A stretch of 64,000 nt of DNA from Bog-756 sp963769905 (GCA_963769905.1 CAVYNG010000001.1:1-64000); one strand, 5' to 3'. Positions 1 through 8,237 are shown, counted from the first letter of the stretch. The notes: generated by a model not told the origin, from the sequence alone. Program-made: numbers and translations.

Positions 1-65
1 GGCTCTGGGCGCATTATTCGGAGGCCGGAGAGCAGGGCGGTCGGACCGGCCGTAGCATCACTCAC

Positions 66-362
66 ATGCACGCAGCAGTCATCAACCACCTTCATTTCCG
101 AGATGCACCTGACTCCGACCTGTTCGCTCGCGCCCAGCGGGAACTGGTGCCGGAGGCCCGGATCAGGGACGGGATCCATGGTCTTCACATCGTCCAGGAA
201 GCTCCCGATCACTTCATCCTCGTCATTTTGGGTGACGACGCCGAGACGATCGATAGGTTCGCGACCGAAGTCGGCTCGCCGTGGATGATGGACCACGTCG
301 TGCCAGAGCTCGCGTCACCACCGGAGCGACATCTCGGACCTCTTGTCGTGACAACCGAGTGA
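66..362 (+). CDS. Small ABM-like hypothetical protein
   Basis: Encodes 98 residues that I do not recognise as a named protein. The composition (short soluble alpha/beta, central HGLHIVQEAPDHFILVILGD segment, charged helix after it) resembles the antibiotic-biosynthesis-monooxygenase or dimeric ferredoxin-like fold, which would be a small dimeric oxygenase or stress protein, but no catalytic residue can be assigned. The ATG at 66 lacks a convincing Shine-Dalgarno. It is the first complete gene in the window and stands alone, followed by an IS110-type element whose left end lies about 50 bp downstream. Codon use has high GC3, which supports real coding. Confidence 0.6.
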   Translation: MHAAVINHLHFRDAPDSDLFARAQRELVPEARIRDGIHGLHIVQEAPDHFILVILGDDAETIDRFATEVGSPWMMDHVVPELASPPERHLGPLVVTTE

Positions 363-476
363 ACCGGGTGCAGAGATCCGGCGGTCAGAAGACCATCCCC
401 GATCAATGACACTGGGCTGAGGGCCCACCGCTTCGCTACTGGGCCTCAATAGGTTCGGAAGCACAGTCAGAGGAAC

Positions 477-565
477 GGCACGCCCCGTCTCGAAAAGAGG
501 GTGATTGGTCCGGGTTGCTCGAACAACTCGGACCGCCCGTCACTCCGATCCGGAACGGCCGTGCC
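477..565 (+). ncRNA. Candidate IS110 bridge RNA region
   Basis: This lies in the non-coding left end just upstream of the transposase start, where IS110-group elements encode their bridge RNA. GGCACG (477-482) can pair with CGTGCC (560-565), closing a domain that contains a strong hairpin: GGTCCGGGTTG (507-517), loop CTCGAA, and CAACTCGGACC (524-534), an 11-bp stem with one G-U. A bridge RNA is expected from the family. The exact transcript ends, the target-binding and donor-binding loops and expression are not established here. Confidence 0.4.
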
Positions 566-593
566 ATCCCTCAACCGCTTAAGGAAGGAAGGG

Positions 594-1641
594 ATGGCCA
601 TGACCATCGTAGAAGCTGCGCGGGGTGTCACCGGTGGTGTCGATACCCACCTCGACCTCCACGTCGCCGCCGCACTCGATCCGATCGGTGGCTTGTTCGG
701 CACCGCTGCTTTCCGACCGACACCCGCTGGTTATGGAGAGCTGCTGTCCTGGCTCCGGTCCTTCGGAGAGGTGACCAAGGTCGGGGTCGAGGGCACTGGC
801 TCCTATGGGCGGGACTCTCCAAGTACCTGCGCACCGCAGGCGTCGCGGTGATCGAGGTGAACCGGCCCAACCGGGAGGAGCGGCGCCGCAGTGGCAAGTC
901 CGATCCCCTCGACGCCATCGAGGCGGCCCGGGCGGCCCTCGCGGGCAAGGCGAAGAGCATCGCCAAGTCCAAAGACAGGGCCGTCGAGGGGATCCGAGCC
1001 CTCGTCGTCGCCAAGCGCTCGGCGAGAGTGGCCCGCACCGCAGCGCTCGTTCAGATGCGCCAACTGATCGTCAGTGCCCCCGACCTGCTGCGAGACCGCC
1101 TGCGGGGCCTGACCGTGCACGCCCTCACCAGCGAGGCAGCTCGACTGCGCCCGGCTCGTCACGGCGATCCGGTGCTGAGTGCCACGAAGGCCTCGCTGTG
1201 CTCGCTCGCCCGTCGGGTGGAATGGCTCGACGACGAACTGGCCGAGCTCGACATACGGATCGAGGCGCTCCTCGTCGAACGCTGTCCCGAGCTCCTCGGG
1301 CGCTTCGGCGTCGGTCCCGACACCGCAGCTGCATTGGTGGTCTGTGCCGGAGACAACCCAGAACGTCTCCATTCAGAACCGGCGTGGGCGCATCTGTGCG
1401 GGGTGGCCCCCGTCCCGGCCGGCTCCGGGAAGACATCTGGACGGGTCCGAGTCGATCACGCCGGCGACCGCCAGGCCAACGCCGCGCTCTGGCGCATCGT
1501 CATGGTGCGCATGCCCACCATCCCGAGACCAGCGCCTACTTCGGCCGCAAGGTGCAAGAAGGGCGCCCCAAGCACGAGAGCATCCGTCTCTTGAAGCGCT
1601 ACGTCGCCCGCGAGGTCTACCGCTACCTGCCTCGCGGCTGA
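594..1641 (+). pseudogene. IS110-family transposase, two frameshifts
   Basis: DEDD (RuvC-like) transposase of an IS110 element, needed with a bridge RNA for target-guided insertion. The reading frame starts at ATG 594 behind AAGGAAGG and shows GVDTHLDLHVAAAL (first Asp), then GVEGTGSYG (Glu). Next comes a frame change near 810, where comparison with copy 2 indicates loss of one G. The second frame carries KSDPLDAIEAA and the C-terminal serine-type domain SGKTSGRVRVDHAGDR. A second one-base loss near 1512 (CGCATGCCC against CGCATCGCCC in the other copy) moves the last 40 codons into a third frame ending at REVYRYLPRG. With both repairs the protein is about 349 residues. Confidence 0.85.
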
Positions 1642-1978
1642 ATACCGCGGCCGTGGGCCTGGCTCATCCCCTATCTGTCGCCCGTCCGACGGGCTGACTT
1701 CCCGGCGACTCGTCGACCCACGGCCCGGAACCCATTGCAACCCGTGGCCTCATAGGAGCTTGTCCTCGAGATCGAGTGACTCATCATTGATCTGCCCGCT
1801 TGGTTGCACACCCTGACCAAAATCCGCCTTGACAAGTGATAGGAGCGTCGCCGGGTCGGTGGGACGCTTGCGCCACGGGCAGTACACGAGGATGAGGCGG
1901 CCCTGGCGAACGCGAACGGACTCCCCCGGTAGAAAGCGGTTCCCGGAGGAGTCCGGTCGGATGCCAAGGTCTTTGCGG

Positions 1979-2911
1979 CTAACAGGCGGTTGTGGTGGCT
2001 GCTCCCGCGTCCGAACCGGGGTCGTTGAGTGAGACCCCGCCAGCTTGGGTGGCATCCCAATACGAGTAGTTGGCGGTGGCAACGGGCTGGGTCAGACCAG
2101 CCAGCGGGGACGTGTCGGCCGAATTGAACCCGATCCCCCCGTAGCGCGCGTCCCCGAAGTTGAGCAGATACCCCCGACTCGCATCCGCCATGATGTAGCC
2201 GCCTCCGTCGGTGGTCGCGGCGAAGGAGTTGAAGTCGGTGACGCCTTGGACCACCTGCGGACCACTTCCGAAGAAGGTGGTGGTCCCGAAGCTGAAGATT
2301 CCGCCGTCGGCCGCTGCGAGCCAGTAACCGTTGCCTGCTGCCGTCGCCGCCATTGCCACCACGGGCTGGTTGAGCACCAGGCTGCCGGTCGATCCATAGA
2401 ACACCGCGTCACCGAATGCGAAGATCCCACCGTCGGAAGCCACCAGCCAGTAGCCCTTGCCATCTGGCGTCGCGGCCATGCCCACTACCGGCTTGTTCAG
2501 CCTGAGGTTCCCGGTCGACCCGGAAAAGTGCGCGTCGCCATAGCTGAACACGCCTCCATCAGCTGCGACGAACCAGTAACCCTTGCCGTCAGGCGTCGGG
2601 GCCATGCCGACGACCGGCTTGTTGAGGACCAGATTGCCGGTCGAGCCGTAGAACTGCGCGTCCCCGAACGAGAACACGCCGCCGTCCGCGCCGAGGAGCC
2701 AATAGCCGCCTTGATCTGGAGTGGCCGCGATCCCAACGATCGGCTTGTTGAGTGGCATGCCGAGTAGAGACCCGCGACAGGCCAATGCAGCTGGAGTTGC
2801 GGCGTGGGCATCCGCTCCCGCTTGCGGAGCGACACCCGCTAGGAGCGAGAGCGTGCTGAGACTGACCATCCCAGCGAGTGCTGTCATCCAGATTCGAGCC
2901 CGTCGCCGCAT
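1979..2911 (-). CDS. Secreted GYW-repeat propeller-like protein
   Basis: Encodes 310 residues with an N-terminal signal peptide (RRRARIW, then a hydrophobic stretch ending near ADAHA). Mature sequence consists of tandem repeats of about 41 residues built on LNKPVVGMAATPDGKGYW, then LVASDGGIFAFGDA and FYGSTG. Four are clear and a degenerate fifth follows before a divergent tail. Such repeats are abundant in secreted proteins of Acidimicrobiia and probably form blades of a beta-propeller. No catalytic residues are apparent, so a surface or binding role is inferred. It is transcribed towards IS110 copy 1, with its stop about 130 bp from that element's end. Confidence 0.75.
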   Translation of the reverse strand: MRRRARIWMTALAGMVSLSTLSLLAGVAPQAGADAHAATPAALACRGSLLGMPLNKPIVGIAATPDQGGYWLLGADGGVFSFGDAQFYGSTGNLVLNKPVVGMAPTPDGKGYWFVAADGGVFSYGDAHFSGSTGNLRLNKPVVGMAATPDGKGYWLVASDGGIFAFGDAVFYGSTGSLVLNQPVVAMAATAAGNGYWLAAADGGIFSFGTTTFFGSGPQVVQGVTDFNSFAATTDGGGYIMADASRGYLLNFGDARYGGIGFNSADTSPLAGLTQPVATANYSYWDATQAGGVSLNDPGSDAGAATTTAC

Positions 2912-3039
2912 CGGGGACCTCCAAGGTCAATTAGGTGGAGATTGCCCCCCTGGGTGCCGCGGAGACAGTCGAGTCTAAGCAAGCCCCGAATCGCAAGTCA
3001 GGAGCCAGCGCCCCCTAAATGAGGTGCCCCCGACCGCCG

Positions 3040-3055
3040 GTTATACAGGTGATCC
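3040..3055 (+). repeat. Left inverted repeat of recombinase element
   Basis: GTTATACAGGTGATCC, a perfect 16-bp inverted match to 5475-5490. The likely binding and cleavage region for the two tyrosine recombinases. The last bases of this repeat run directly into the CACCTCCT that could pair with the first gene's ribosome binding site. Confidence 0.85.
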
Positions 3056-3113
3056 ACCTCCTGGGATAGGCATCCGAGGGATCCTCCTCGGGTGCAAGCC
3101 CAACAAGGAGGTG
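3055..3113 (+). promoter_or_regulatory. Leader with two anti-Shine-Dalgarno sequences
   Basis: The first recombinase gene has a strong ribosome binding site, AAGGAGG at 3105-3111, six bases before its GTG. CACCTCCT (3055-3062) is an exact 8-nt complement of AGGAGGTG (3106-3113), and CCTCCT (3083-3088) is a second complement with a 17-nt loop. Both could hide the site in a hairpin, which suggests translational control of the recombinase. The pairing is seen in the sequence; the control itself is inferred. Confidence 0.4.
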
Positions 3114-3117
3114 TGCG

Positions 3118-4158
3118 GTGTGGAGTCCGTCGTTCAAGTGTCACGTCCGCCCCGATGGCGAACACGAGTACAGAATCGGCCATCTGCTGGTCGACGAGTT
3201 CTTGGAGTTCGTCGTCGGCCGGGCCCGTCCCAACACGGTGCGGGCCTATGCGCATGACCTGAGCGTCTTCTTCTCGGTGGTGAAGAAGGACCCCACCGAG
3301 GTCAGGCCCAAAGACGTGATGTCCTTCGTCACCGCGCAGCGTCGTCCGAAGCCCGGCGCCGAGAACGTGGTGCGCATTGCCGACGGGTCTGCGGGACTCT
3401 CCGCCGCGACCATCAAGCGACGCCTGGCCGCCGTCTCGAGTTTCTATGGCTACCTGGTCACCCGCGACGACGTCGACGTCGCCACCAACCCCGTCCCTCG
3501 GGGCATCGCGACGCGCCAGAGCCGCTCTCGGGGCGGACGGGGCCTGCCCCTCGTGCGAGGAGTGCGCCGGCTTCCCCGGATCCTCGACGCCGACGAGATC
3601 GAGTCGCTCATGGGTGCGCTGCGCACCGAGCGGGATCGGGCCATGGCCCAGGCCATGGTGCTCGGAGGGCTGCGGCGCTGCGAGGTGCTCGGGTTGCGGC
3701 TCTCCGATCTGCGCCTCGGCGAGTGGCGGGTGTTGATCAGAGAGGGCAAGGGCGGACACGAACGCCTGGTGCCGCTCTCGCCGACCTTCTTTGCCACGGT
3801 GGGCCGCTACATGGACCGCGAGCGACCGGTCGAAGCGACGACCGACGCGCTCTTCGTCTCGCTCAAAGGAGCGCGTCGCGGACAGCCGCTCTCGGTGCCC
3901 GGTCTCGACCAGATCATCAGCGCCGCCCGTGTTCGGGCCGGTCTCAGCCACGGCACCTGCCACGAGCTGCGCCACACCTGCTTCACCCGCTTGCGCGAAG
4001 CGGGCATGGCCATAGAAGCCATCCAGGCCCAGGCCGGTCACCGCTCCATCACCTCGACGCGGATCTACTTGCACCTCGACATGCACTGGCTGGCCGACGA
4101 GTACCGCCGGGCGATCGAAGGCATCGAGGCCGAGGCACTGGTCGGGGTTGCCCGATGA
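3118..4158 (+). CDS. Tyrosine recombinase A of the IR-bounded element
   Basis: Encodes 346 residues. An N-terminal SAM-like core-binding domain (about 20-125, PNTVRAYAHDLSVF) is followed by the catalytic domain with the full tyrosine-recombinase set: Arg186 in GGLRRCEVLGL, Lys211 in EGKGGHERLVPL, His282 and Arg285 in CHELRHT, His308 in AGHRS and the nucleophile Tyr317 in TRIYLHL. The GTG at 3118 is chosen for its ideal AAGGAGG at 3105-3111. It would cut and rejoin DNA at the element ends through a 3'-phosphotyrosine intermediate. The stop overlaps the second recombinase start (ATGA), indicating coupled translation. Confidence 0.93.
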   Translation: MWSPSFKCHVRPDGEHEYRIGHLLVDEFLEFVVGRARPNTVRAYAHDLSVFFSVVKKDPTEVRPKDVMSFVTAQRRPKPGAENVVRIADGSAGLSAATIKRRLAAVSSFYGYLVTRDDVDVATNPVPRGIATRQSRSRGGRGLPLVRGVRRLPRILDADEIESLMGALRTERDRAMAQAMVLGGLRRCEVLGLRLSDLRLGEWRVLIREGKGGHERLVPLSPTFFATVGRYMDRERPVEATTDALFVSLKGARRGQPLSVPGLDQIISAARVRAGLSHGTCHELRHTCFTRLREAGMAIEAIQAQAGHRSITSTRIYLHLDMHWLADEYRRAIEGIEAEALVGVAR

Positions 4159-5441
4159 CCGCGCTGGCTGCGCCACGCCACTCAGCACCACGACGCCGTG
4201 GCGGCGGGAGGCCCGAGGTGACCTGGGCCGAGCTCGACGCCAGAGCGCCGCTCATGGTGGCAACAATGACCTCCTACCTGGACCAACTCGAGGTCTCGGC
4301 CCGTCCGAGCACGGTGGCCGACGCCGAGCTGACGCTACGGCTCTTCGCCCATCGGGTGACCGCCGCCGATCCGGACTGTGTCACCGTTGCCGGCATCGGA
4401 CGGGTCCACATCGAGGACTTCAAGCGCTGGCTGGCGGCCCGTCCGGGCAAGAACGGCAAAGGGATGTCCACTCTCACGATCCGGCACCGCCTCAGCACCC
4501 TGCGGACCTTCTTCGAGCGCATCATGGAATGGGAGTACGACGACGCTCCGGCCCGCCTGCTCGTCTACTCGAGCGACTTCCCTGCCCTCGACGAGCCCCT
4601 GCCCAAGTTCTTGGACGACCCCACGGCGTCGAAGTTCATGGCCGCCCTGGCGCTCGATCCGAACCTGCGCCGTCGCCTCATGGTCGAGCTGCTGGCCCGC
4701 ACCGGCATGCGTGTCGGCGAGCTCGGCGGTCTCGAAGACGACGCCATGGTGCGCTACGACGGAGTCGATCGCCTCCGCATCCCCGTCGGCAAGCTCCACA
4801 ACGACCGCTACGTGCCGCTGTTGCCGATGCTGGTCGACCTCATCGTCGACTACAAGGCCCTGCGCGGACCGTCGCGCTCGGGACACCTGCTCGAACGAGA
4901 CGACGGCGGTCCCTTCGACCGGCGCACCGTGCACCGCTACGTCGCCGCCGTGGCCAAGCGAGCCGGGGTCGGTCCCGTCCATCCCCACCAGCTGCGCCAC
5001 ACGCTCGCCACCCAGTCCATCAACCGGGGCATGAGCCTCGAGGCGATCGCCGCCTTGCTGGGCCACCGCTCGATGGACATGACGCTCACCTACGCGCGCA
5101 TCTCGGACCGCACCGTCGCCGAGGAGTACTTCAAGGTGACCGAGGCGGTCGAGGCCGAGTACTACGGACTCTCCAGCGCGGCTCTCGCACCGACCGCGGT
5201 CTCTGGCGCCCAGAAGTCGCGTCCCGACCATCGTCGACTGCTGGCCAACGGTCACTGCACGAGGCCCGTCCTCCTCGACTGCGTCTTCGAGAGCGTCTGC
5301 GAACGGTGTGGGTTCTTCGAGACCGGTCCGCAGTTCGTCACCATTTTGAAGCGCCAGCGCAAGCACGCCGACCAGCGCGGTCAGAGCGGTCGGAGCCGGC
5401 TCTTCGACGACCTCATCGAACGAGTCGCCGACGCGAAGTGA
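4155..5441 (+). CDS. Tyrosine recombinase B with C-terminal Cys motif
   Basis: Encodes 428 residues from the ATG that overlaps the upstream TGA. The open frame extends further 5', but that part overlaps recombinase A and is not coding. A core-binding domain lies at about 35-135, and catalytic residues are Arg186 (LLARTGMRVGELGGL), Lys213 (GKLHNDRYVPL), His278 and Arg281 (HPHQLRHTLAT), His304 (LLGHRS) and Tyr313 (LTYARI). Unlike recombinase A it carries about 100 residues beyond the active Tyr, including Cys368, Cys376, Cys382 and Cys385 (SVCERCGFF), which look like a small zinc-binding knuckle. It probably acts with recombinase A on the two ends. Confidence 0.93.
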   Translation: MTALAAPRHSAPRRRGGGRPEVTWAELDARAPLMVATMTSYLDQLEVSARPSTVADAELTLRLFAHRVTAADPDCVTVAGIGRVHIEDFKRWLAARPGKNGKGMSTLTIRHRLSTLRTFFERIMEWEYDDAPARLLVYSSDFPALDEPLPKFLDDPTASKFMAALALDPNLRRRLMVELLARTGMRVGELGGLEDDAMVRYDGVDRLRIPVGKLHNDRYVPLLPMLVDLIVDYKALRGPSRSGHLLERDDGGPFDRRTVHRYVAAVAKRAGVGPVHPHQLRHTLATQSINRGMSLEAIAALLGHRSMDMTLTYARISDRTVAEEYFKVTEAVEAEYYGLSSAALAPTAVSGAQKSRPDHRRLLANGHCTRPVLLDCVFESVCERCGFFETGPQFVTILKRQRKHADQRGQSGRSRLFDDLIERVADAK

Positions 5442-5474
5442 GTGTGCTTCCATAGAAGACAGCCCAGGACCAGC

Positions 5475-5490
5475 GGATCACCTGTATAAC
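5475..5490 (-). repeat. Right inverted repeat of recombinase element
   Basis: Complement of GTTATACAGGTGATCC at 3040-3055, 16 of 16 matching. It lies 33 bp beyond the recombinase B stop and directly abuts dispersed-repeat copy A at 5491. Confidence 0.85.
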
Positions 5491-5534
5491 GCCGGGACCG
5501 CGTCAGTTATCAACCGTGGCTGAACGGCACGAGT
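5491..5534 (+). repeat. Dispersed extragenic repeat, copy A
   Basis: GCCGGGACCGCGTCAGTT followed by ATCAACCGTGGCTGAACGGC and ACGAGT. It is nearly identical to copy B (9084-9127), with only a few substitutions in 44 bp, and both are followed some 30 bp later by GGCGCTAA. It forms the right flank of the recombinase element. Related copies are at 8238, 10029, 10304 (minus), 11490 (minus) and 12305 (minus). Confidence 0.7.
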
Positions 5535-5561
5535 GGGGCAGGGTGATTCATCCTCCAGGCG

Positions 5562-6299
5562 CTAACTGACGCCCTTTACCAGGTCGTCCCAAAAAGCCTC
5601 GATGGAGGGGTAGATCAGCTCGTGATCACGCGACAACGACTCCTTCACGAACCGAGACCGCTCGTCGGCGAGCACTTCGATGTTGCCGGTCTCAACGGCG
5701 TCCAATGCCTGCTGGGCTACCGATTCGGGGGCGATCTTGGGCGCGTCGATCCCTGCCGCCATGTCCGTGTCAATGAAGCTCGCGTGGACTGCCACGACCA
5801 GGGTTCCCTGATGGGCGAGCTCAATGCGGATGCCGTTAGTCAATGACCATTCTGCCGCTTTGGAAGCACTGTAGGACGCAACAAGGGGATCGTTGACGAA
5901 GCTGCTGACCGAGAGCATGTTGACGATCGCTCCACCGTTGTTGGATGCGAGCACCGGCGCGAACGCCCGGCACATGCTCAGCGTGCCGAAGTAGTTCGTT
6001 TCCATCTCGACACGCGCCGGCTCCAGGCTCGGGGTGCCGATGAAGGAGCTGGCCTTCATCACCCCTGCGTTGTTCACGAGCACACTAACGTCGCCACACT
6101 GCTCAGCGACCTGACTCGGGCCTTTGGGATCCGTGATGTCGAGTGCGATAGGTGTCACGCCAGGCTCGGTGACTGACGCTGGATTGCGCGCAACTCCGTA
6201 GACCTTGGCCGCAGATCGTCTGACCAGCTCCCGGGCGTACACACGGCCAAGTCCGCGGTCGGCACCAGTAACCAGCGCAACCGATCCATCGATCTTCAC
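5562..6299 (-). CDS. Short-chain dehydrogenase/reductase
   Basis: Encodes 245 residues from the GTG at 6299. An upstream in-frame extension exists but overlaps the preceding gene. It is a classical SDR: the NAD(P)-binding glycine motif TGADRGLG (11-18), NNAG (76-79), Ser in NMLSVSSF (about 130-132) and the catalytic YSASK (Tyr143, Lys147). Cytoplasmic NAD(P)-dependent oxidation or reduction of an alcohol or ketone is expected; the substrate is unknown. The start overlaps the stop of the upstream membrane-protein gene (GTGA), so the two are translationally coupled. Confidence 0.85.
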   Translation of the reverse strand: MKIDGSVALVTGADRGLGRVYARELVRRSAAKVYGVARNPASVTEPGVTPIALDITDPKGPSQVAEQCGDVSVLVNNAGVMKASSFIGTPSLEPARVEMETNYFGTLSMCRAFAPVLASNNGGAIVNMLSVSSFVNDPLVASYSASKAAEWSLTNGIRIELAHQGTLVVAVHASFIDTDMAAGIDAPKIAPESVAQQALDAVETGNIEVLADERSRFVKESLSRDHELIYPSIEAFWDDLVKGVS

Positions 6300-6943
6300 T
6301 CTCTTCGCTGATTCCAGGGAAGAGCGCGGGCCGTTGCGGGGGCTTGCTGCTGACGGGCCACTTGGTCTGGGTACCAGTGCTGGAACTTGATGGCGATGAT
6401 GATCGCGGCCGCGGTCACGACCCATGTGGACCACGCCTCGGTGCTGGGTCTTACCGCGGTGACGAGCGAGCCCACAAAGATGGCACCGACAGCAGCGGTC
6501 CATATGACGGAGATGCCGAGAGTCGCCTTGCGAAATGCTGGGGTCCCCCACACTTCGGGGGGAGCCGACTCCTTGCCGTACTCAGCGGCAAAGGGTCGAC
6601 CTACGATGATCGTCCCAAGCATCATTGCGAAAAGTGTGCCGTTCGCGACCGGCACGAACCACTTGTTCGACCAGCTCTGCGGCGTGACCAGGGCAACGAC
6701 AAACAGGACTGCGATGATTGCAAGGGTGCCCCAGTCCAACGACTTCGGACGAAGCCCAGACAGATATTCCCAAGCGATGAGAACGAAGCACGCGATCAGC
6801 GCCACTCCGGCGGCCAAGCGCATGTGATTGTGCCCACCAATGATCCAGATCGCGATCCACGGGGCAAACGACACAAGGGCGCTCCTCGATCGTCCCGTCC
6901 CATGTGAGACCGTCGACCTGTAGCGTTCGTGGTCGTGTTCCAC
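6296..6943 (-). CDS. Six-helix membrane protein
   Basis: Encodes 215 residues, starting at a GTG with TGGAGC seven bases upstream. Hydrophobic segments are visible at about 23-36, 43-58, 71-85, 98-112, 142-160 and 170-186, then a polar Gln-rich tail. I do not recognise the family. The absence of charged residues within the helices gives no hint of a transported solute. It is first in a two-gene unit with the SDR downstream (4-bp overlap), so a role in supporting or sensing the SDR pathway is possible but unproven. Confidence 0.65.
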   Translation of the reverse strand: MEHDHERYRSTVSHGTGRSRSALVSFAPWIAIWIIGGHNHMRLAAGVALIACFVLIAWEYLSGLRPKSLDWGTLAIIAVLFVVALVTPQSWSNKWFVPVANGTLFAMMLGTIIVGRPFAAEYGKESAPPEVWGTPAFRKATLGISVIWTAAVGAIFVGSLVTAVRPSTEAWSTWVVTAAAIIIAIKFQHWYPDQVARQQQAPATARALPWNQRRE

Positions 6944-7029
6944 CGGCTGCTCCAGCCCTAGATTGACCGCTCGGTAACCGGGAGATTACCGAATCGTCAG
7001 ATCATCTGCTCTGCTCGGAGCGTGGACCG

Positions 7030-7854
7030 TCAGGACTGGATGAAGGCCAGCAGATCGGGGTTGATGATGTCCGCATGGGTCGTCGGCATCCCGTGCGGAA
7101 ACCCGGGGTAGGTCTTGAGGGTCCCGTTCTGCGCGAGCTTCGCGGACAGTGGGGCGGAGTCGCCGTAGGGGACGATCTGGTCGTCATCCCCGTGCATCAC
7201 CAGCAAGGGCACAGTGATCTTCTTCAGATCCTCAGTGAGATCGGTCTGAGAGAAGGCAACGATGCCGTCGTATTGTGCCTTCGCTCCCCCCATCATCCCC
7301 TGCCGCCACCAGTTCGCGATGATCGCTTCCGAGGGCTTCGCGCCAGGGCGGTTGTAACCGTAGAAGGGTCCCGATGGCACGGCCCGGTAGAACTCGGATC
7401 GGTTCGCGGCCAACTGGGCCTGGAGGTCGTCGAAGACGCTCTTCGGTAGGCCGTCGGGGTTGCTATCGGTACGCACCATGAGCGGCGGTATCGCACTCAT
7501 GATTGCCGCTTTGGCGACTCGGCTCTCGCCGTGCCGGCCGATGTAGGCGACGACCTCACCGCCACCGGTCGAATGGCCGACGTGGACGGCGTCATGGAGA
7601 TCGAGATATGCGGTCAGCGCGGCGAGGTCATCGGCGTAGTGGTCCATGTCGTGACCCCCGCTGGTCTGCGAGGAACGGCCGTGCCCACGACGGTCGTGGG
7701 CAATGACCCGGTAGCCATGGTCCAAGAAGAACAGCATCTGGGTGTCCCAGTCGTCGGCGGACAGCGGCCAGCCGTGGCTGAACACAATCGGTTTGCCCGA
7801 TCCCCAGTCTTTGTAAAAGATCTCCGTGCCATCGGTTGTGGTGATCGTGCCCAT
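7030..7854 (-). CDS. Alpha/beta hydrolase, non-heme haloperoxidase type
   Basis: Encodes 274 residues from the ATG at 7854, chosen because AGGAGG lies eight bases before it. It has the alpha/beta-hydrolase pattern of the cofactor-free chloroperoxidase/arylesterase subfamily: oxyanion HGWPLSADDW (about 28-36), DRRGHGRSS (54-62), nucleophile elbow GHSTGGGE with Ser95, catalytic Asp in VMHGDDDQIVP and His in GFPHGMPTTH. It likely hydrolyses esters or perhydrolyses carboxylic acids in the cytoplasm. It is monocistronic, between a divergent accessory stretch and the 6.3-kb membrane/SDR pair. Confidence 0.88.
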   Translation of the reverse strand: MGTITTTDGTEIFYKDWGSGKPIVFSHGWPLSADDWDTQMLFFLDHGYRVIAHDRRGHGRSSQTSGGHDMDHYADDLAALTAYLDLHDAVHVGHSTGGGEVVAYIGRHGESRVAKAAIMSAIPPLMVRTDSNPDGLPKSVFDDLQAQLAANRSEFYRAVPSGPFYGYNRPGAKPSEAIIANWWRQGMMGGAKAQYDGIVAFSQTDLTEDLKKITVPLLVMHGDDDQIVPYGDSAPLSAKLAQNGTLKTYPGFPHGMPTTHADIINPDLLAFIQS

Positions 7855-7941
7855 TTTCAGGTCCTCCTGTCCACATCGCCGGTCAATTGCCAGACTGATC
7901 GCCGACTGCGTGTGGATGACCTCCGGCAACGCCGGGCAGGG

Positions 7942-8106
7942 TTATGACACTCGTTGGTCAGCCGACACCACTTGGCGATACAGGTTGAGTTCGCCACCGT
8001 CGTCTGTCAGGCGGGTGCTGATCTGCTCCCAACCAGACGGCGATGGGGTCGCCTTTGCAGCGGGCTGCTCTTTTGGGACGAGTTGCAGCCTGTAGCGATA
8101 TGGCAC
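7942..8106 (-). CDS. Possible small ORF, 54 residues
   Basis: From the GTG at 8106 the minus strand reads VPYRYRLQLVPKEQPAAK, then a WEQISTRLTDDGG and ELNLYRQVVSADQ segment, stopping at TAA 7942. The ending looks protein-like, and the frame stays open well upstream of the GTG without a better start, so it could equally be the 3' remnant of a decayed gene whose 5' part was lost near repeat copy C. No Shine-Dalgarno is visible and I do not recognise a family. Confidence 0.3.
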   Translation of the reverse strand: MPYRYRLQLVPKEQPAAKATPSPSGWEQISTRLTDDGGELNLYRQVVSADQRVS

Positions 8107-8237
8107 CCCGACGCTGGCCACCCAGCGTGACGTTACGCCCAGAACTCCGGATCGTCCAGAGCCAGTGGACGCCGATGACAGCGAGCCACTTGAGCAGACA
8201 CTTTTCCAGGAACCGACGGGTTGTCCCCGATCAATGA

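Larger units (their letters stand above)
410..1850 (+). mobile_element. IS110-family element, copy 1 (decayed)
   Basis: The right boundary is defined by comparison with the second copy at 12333-13452: identity continues about 210 bp past the transposase stop and ends at GGAGCGTCG (1842-1850). The left boundary is inferred. CCCCGATCAATGA at 397-409 also occurs at 8225-8237 immediately before repeat copy C, so the element probably begins near 410 inside a copy of that repeat. No long terminal inverted repeats are seen, as expected for IS110. The right non-coding end contains two ATAGGAGC words and a CTTGTC/GACAAG stem. The transposase carries two frameshifts, so this copy cannot move by itself. 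Confidence 0.75.
3040..5490 (+). mobile_element. Two-tyrosine-recombinase element with 16-bp IRs
   Basis: A compact 2451-bp unit bounded by perfect inverted repeats GTTATACAGGTGATCC (3040-3055) and its complement (5475-5490). It contains only two overlapping tyrosine recombinase genes. The flanks are a split copy of the dispersed repeat: the left flank ends GACCGCCG, the right flank starts GCCGGGACC and continues into CGTCAGTTATC. The uninterrupted relative at 9073-9127 has GACCGCCCGGAGC, which gives an empty-site model with a duplicated or core GCCG. It resembles RIT-type elements (recombinases in trio), but carries two genes instead of three. Confidence 0.8.

Noticed and set aside
3723..4154. 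N-terminal extension of recombinase B
   Set aside because: It overlaps recombinase A in another frame and has composition of an antisense-like shadow; the ATG at 4155 overlaps the upstream stop as expected for coupled genes.
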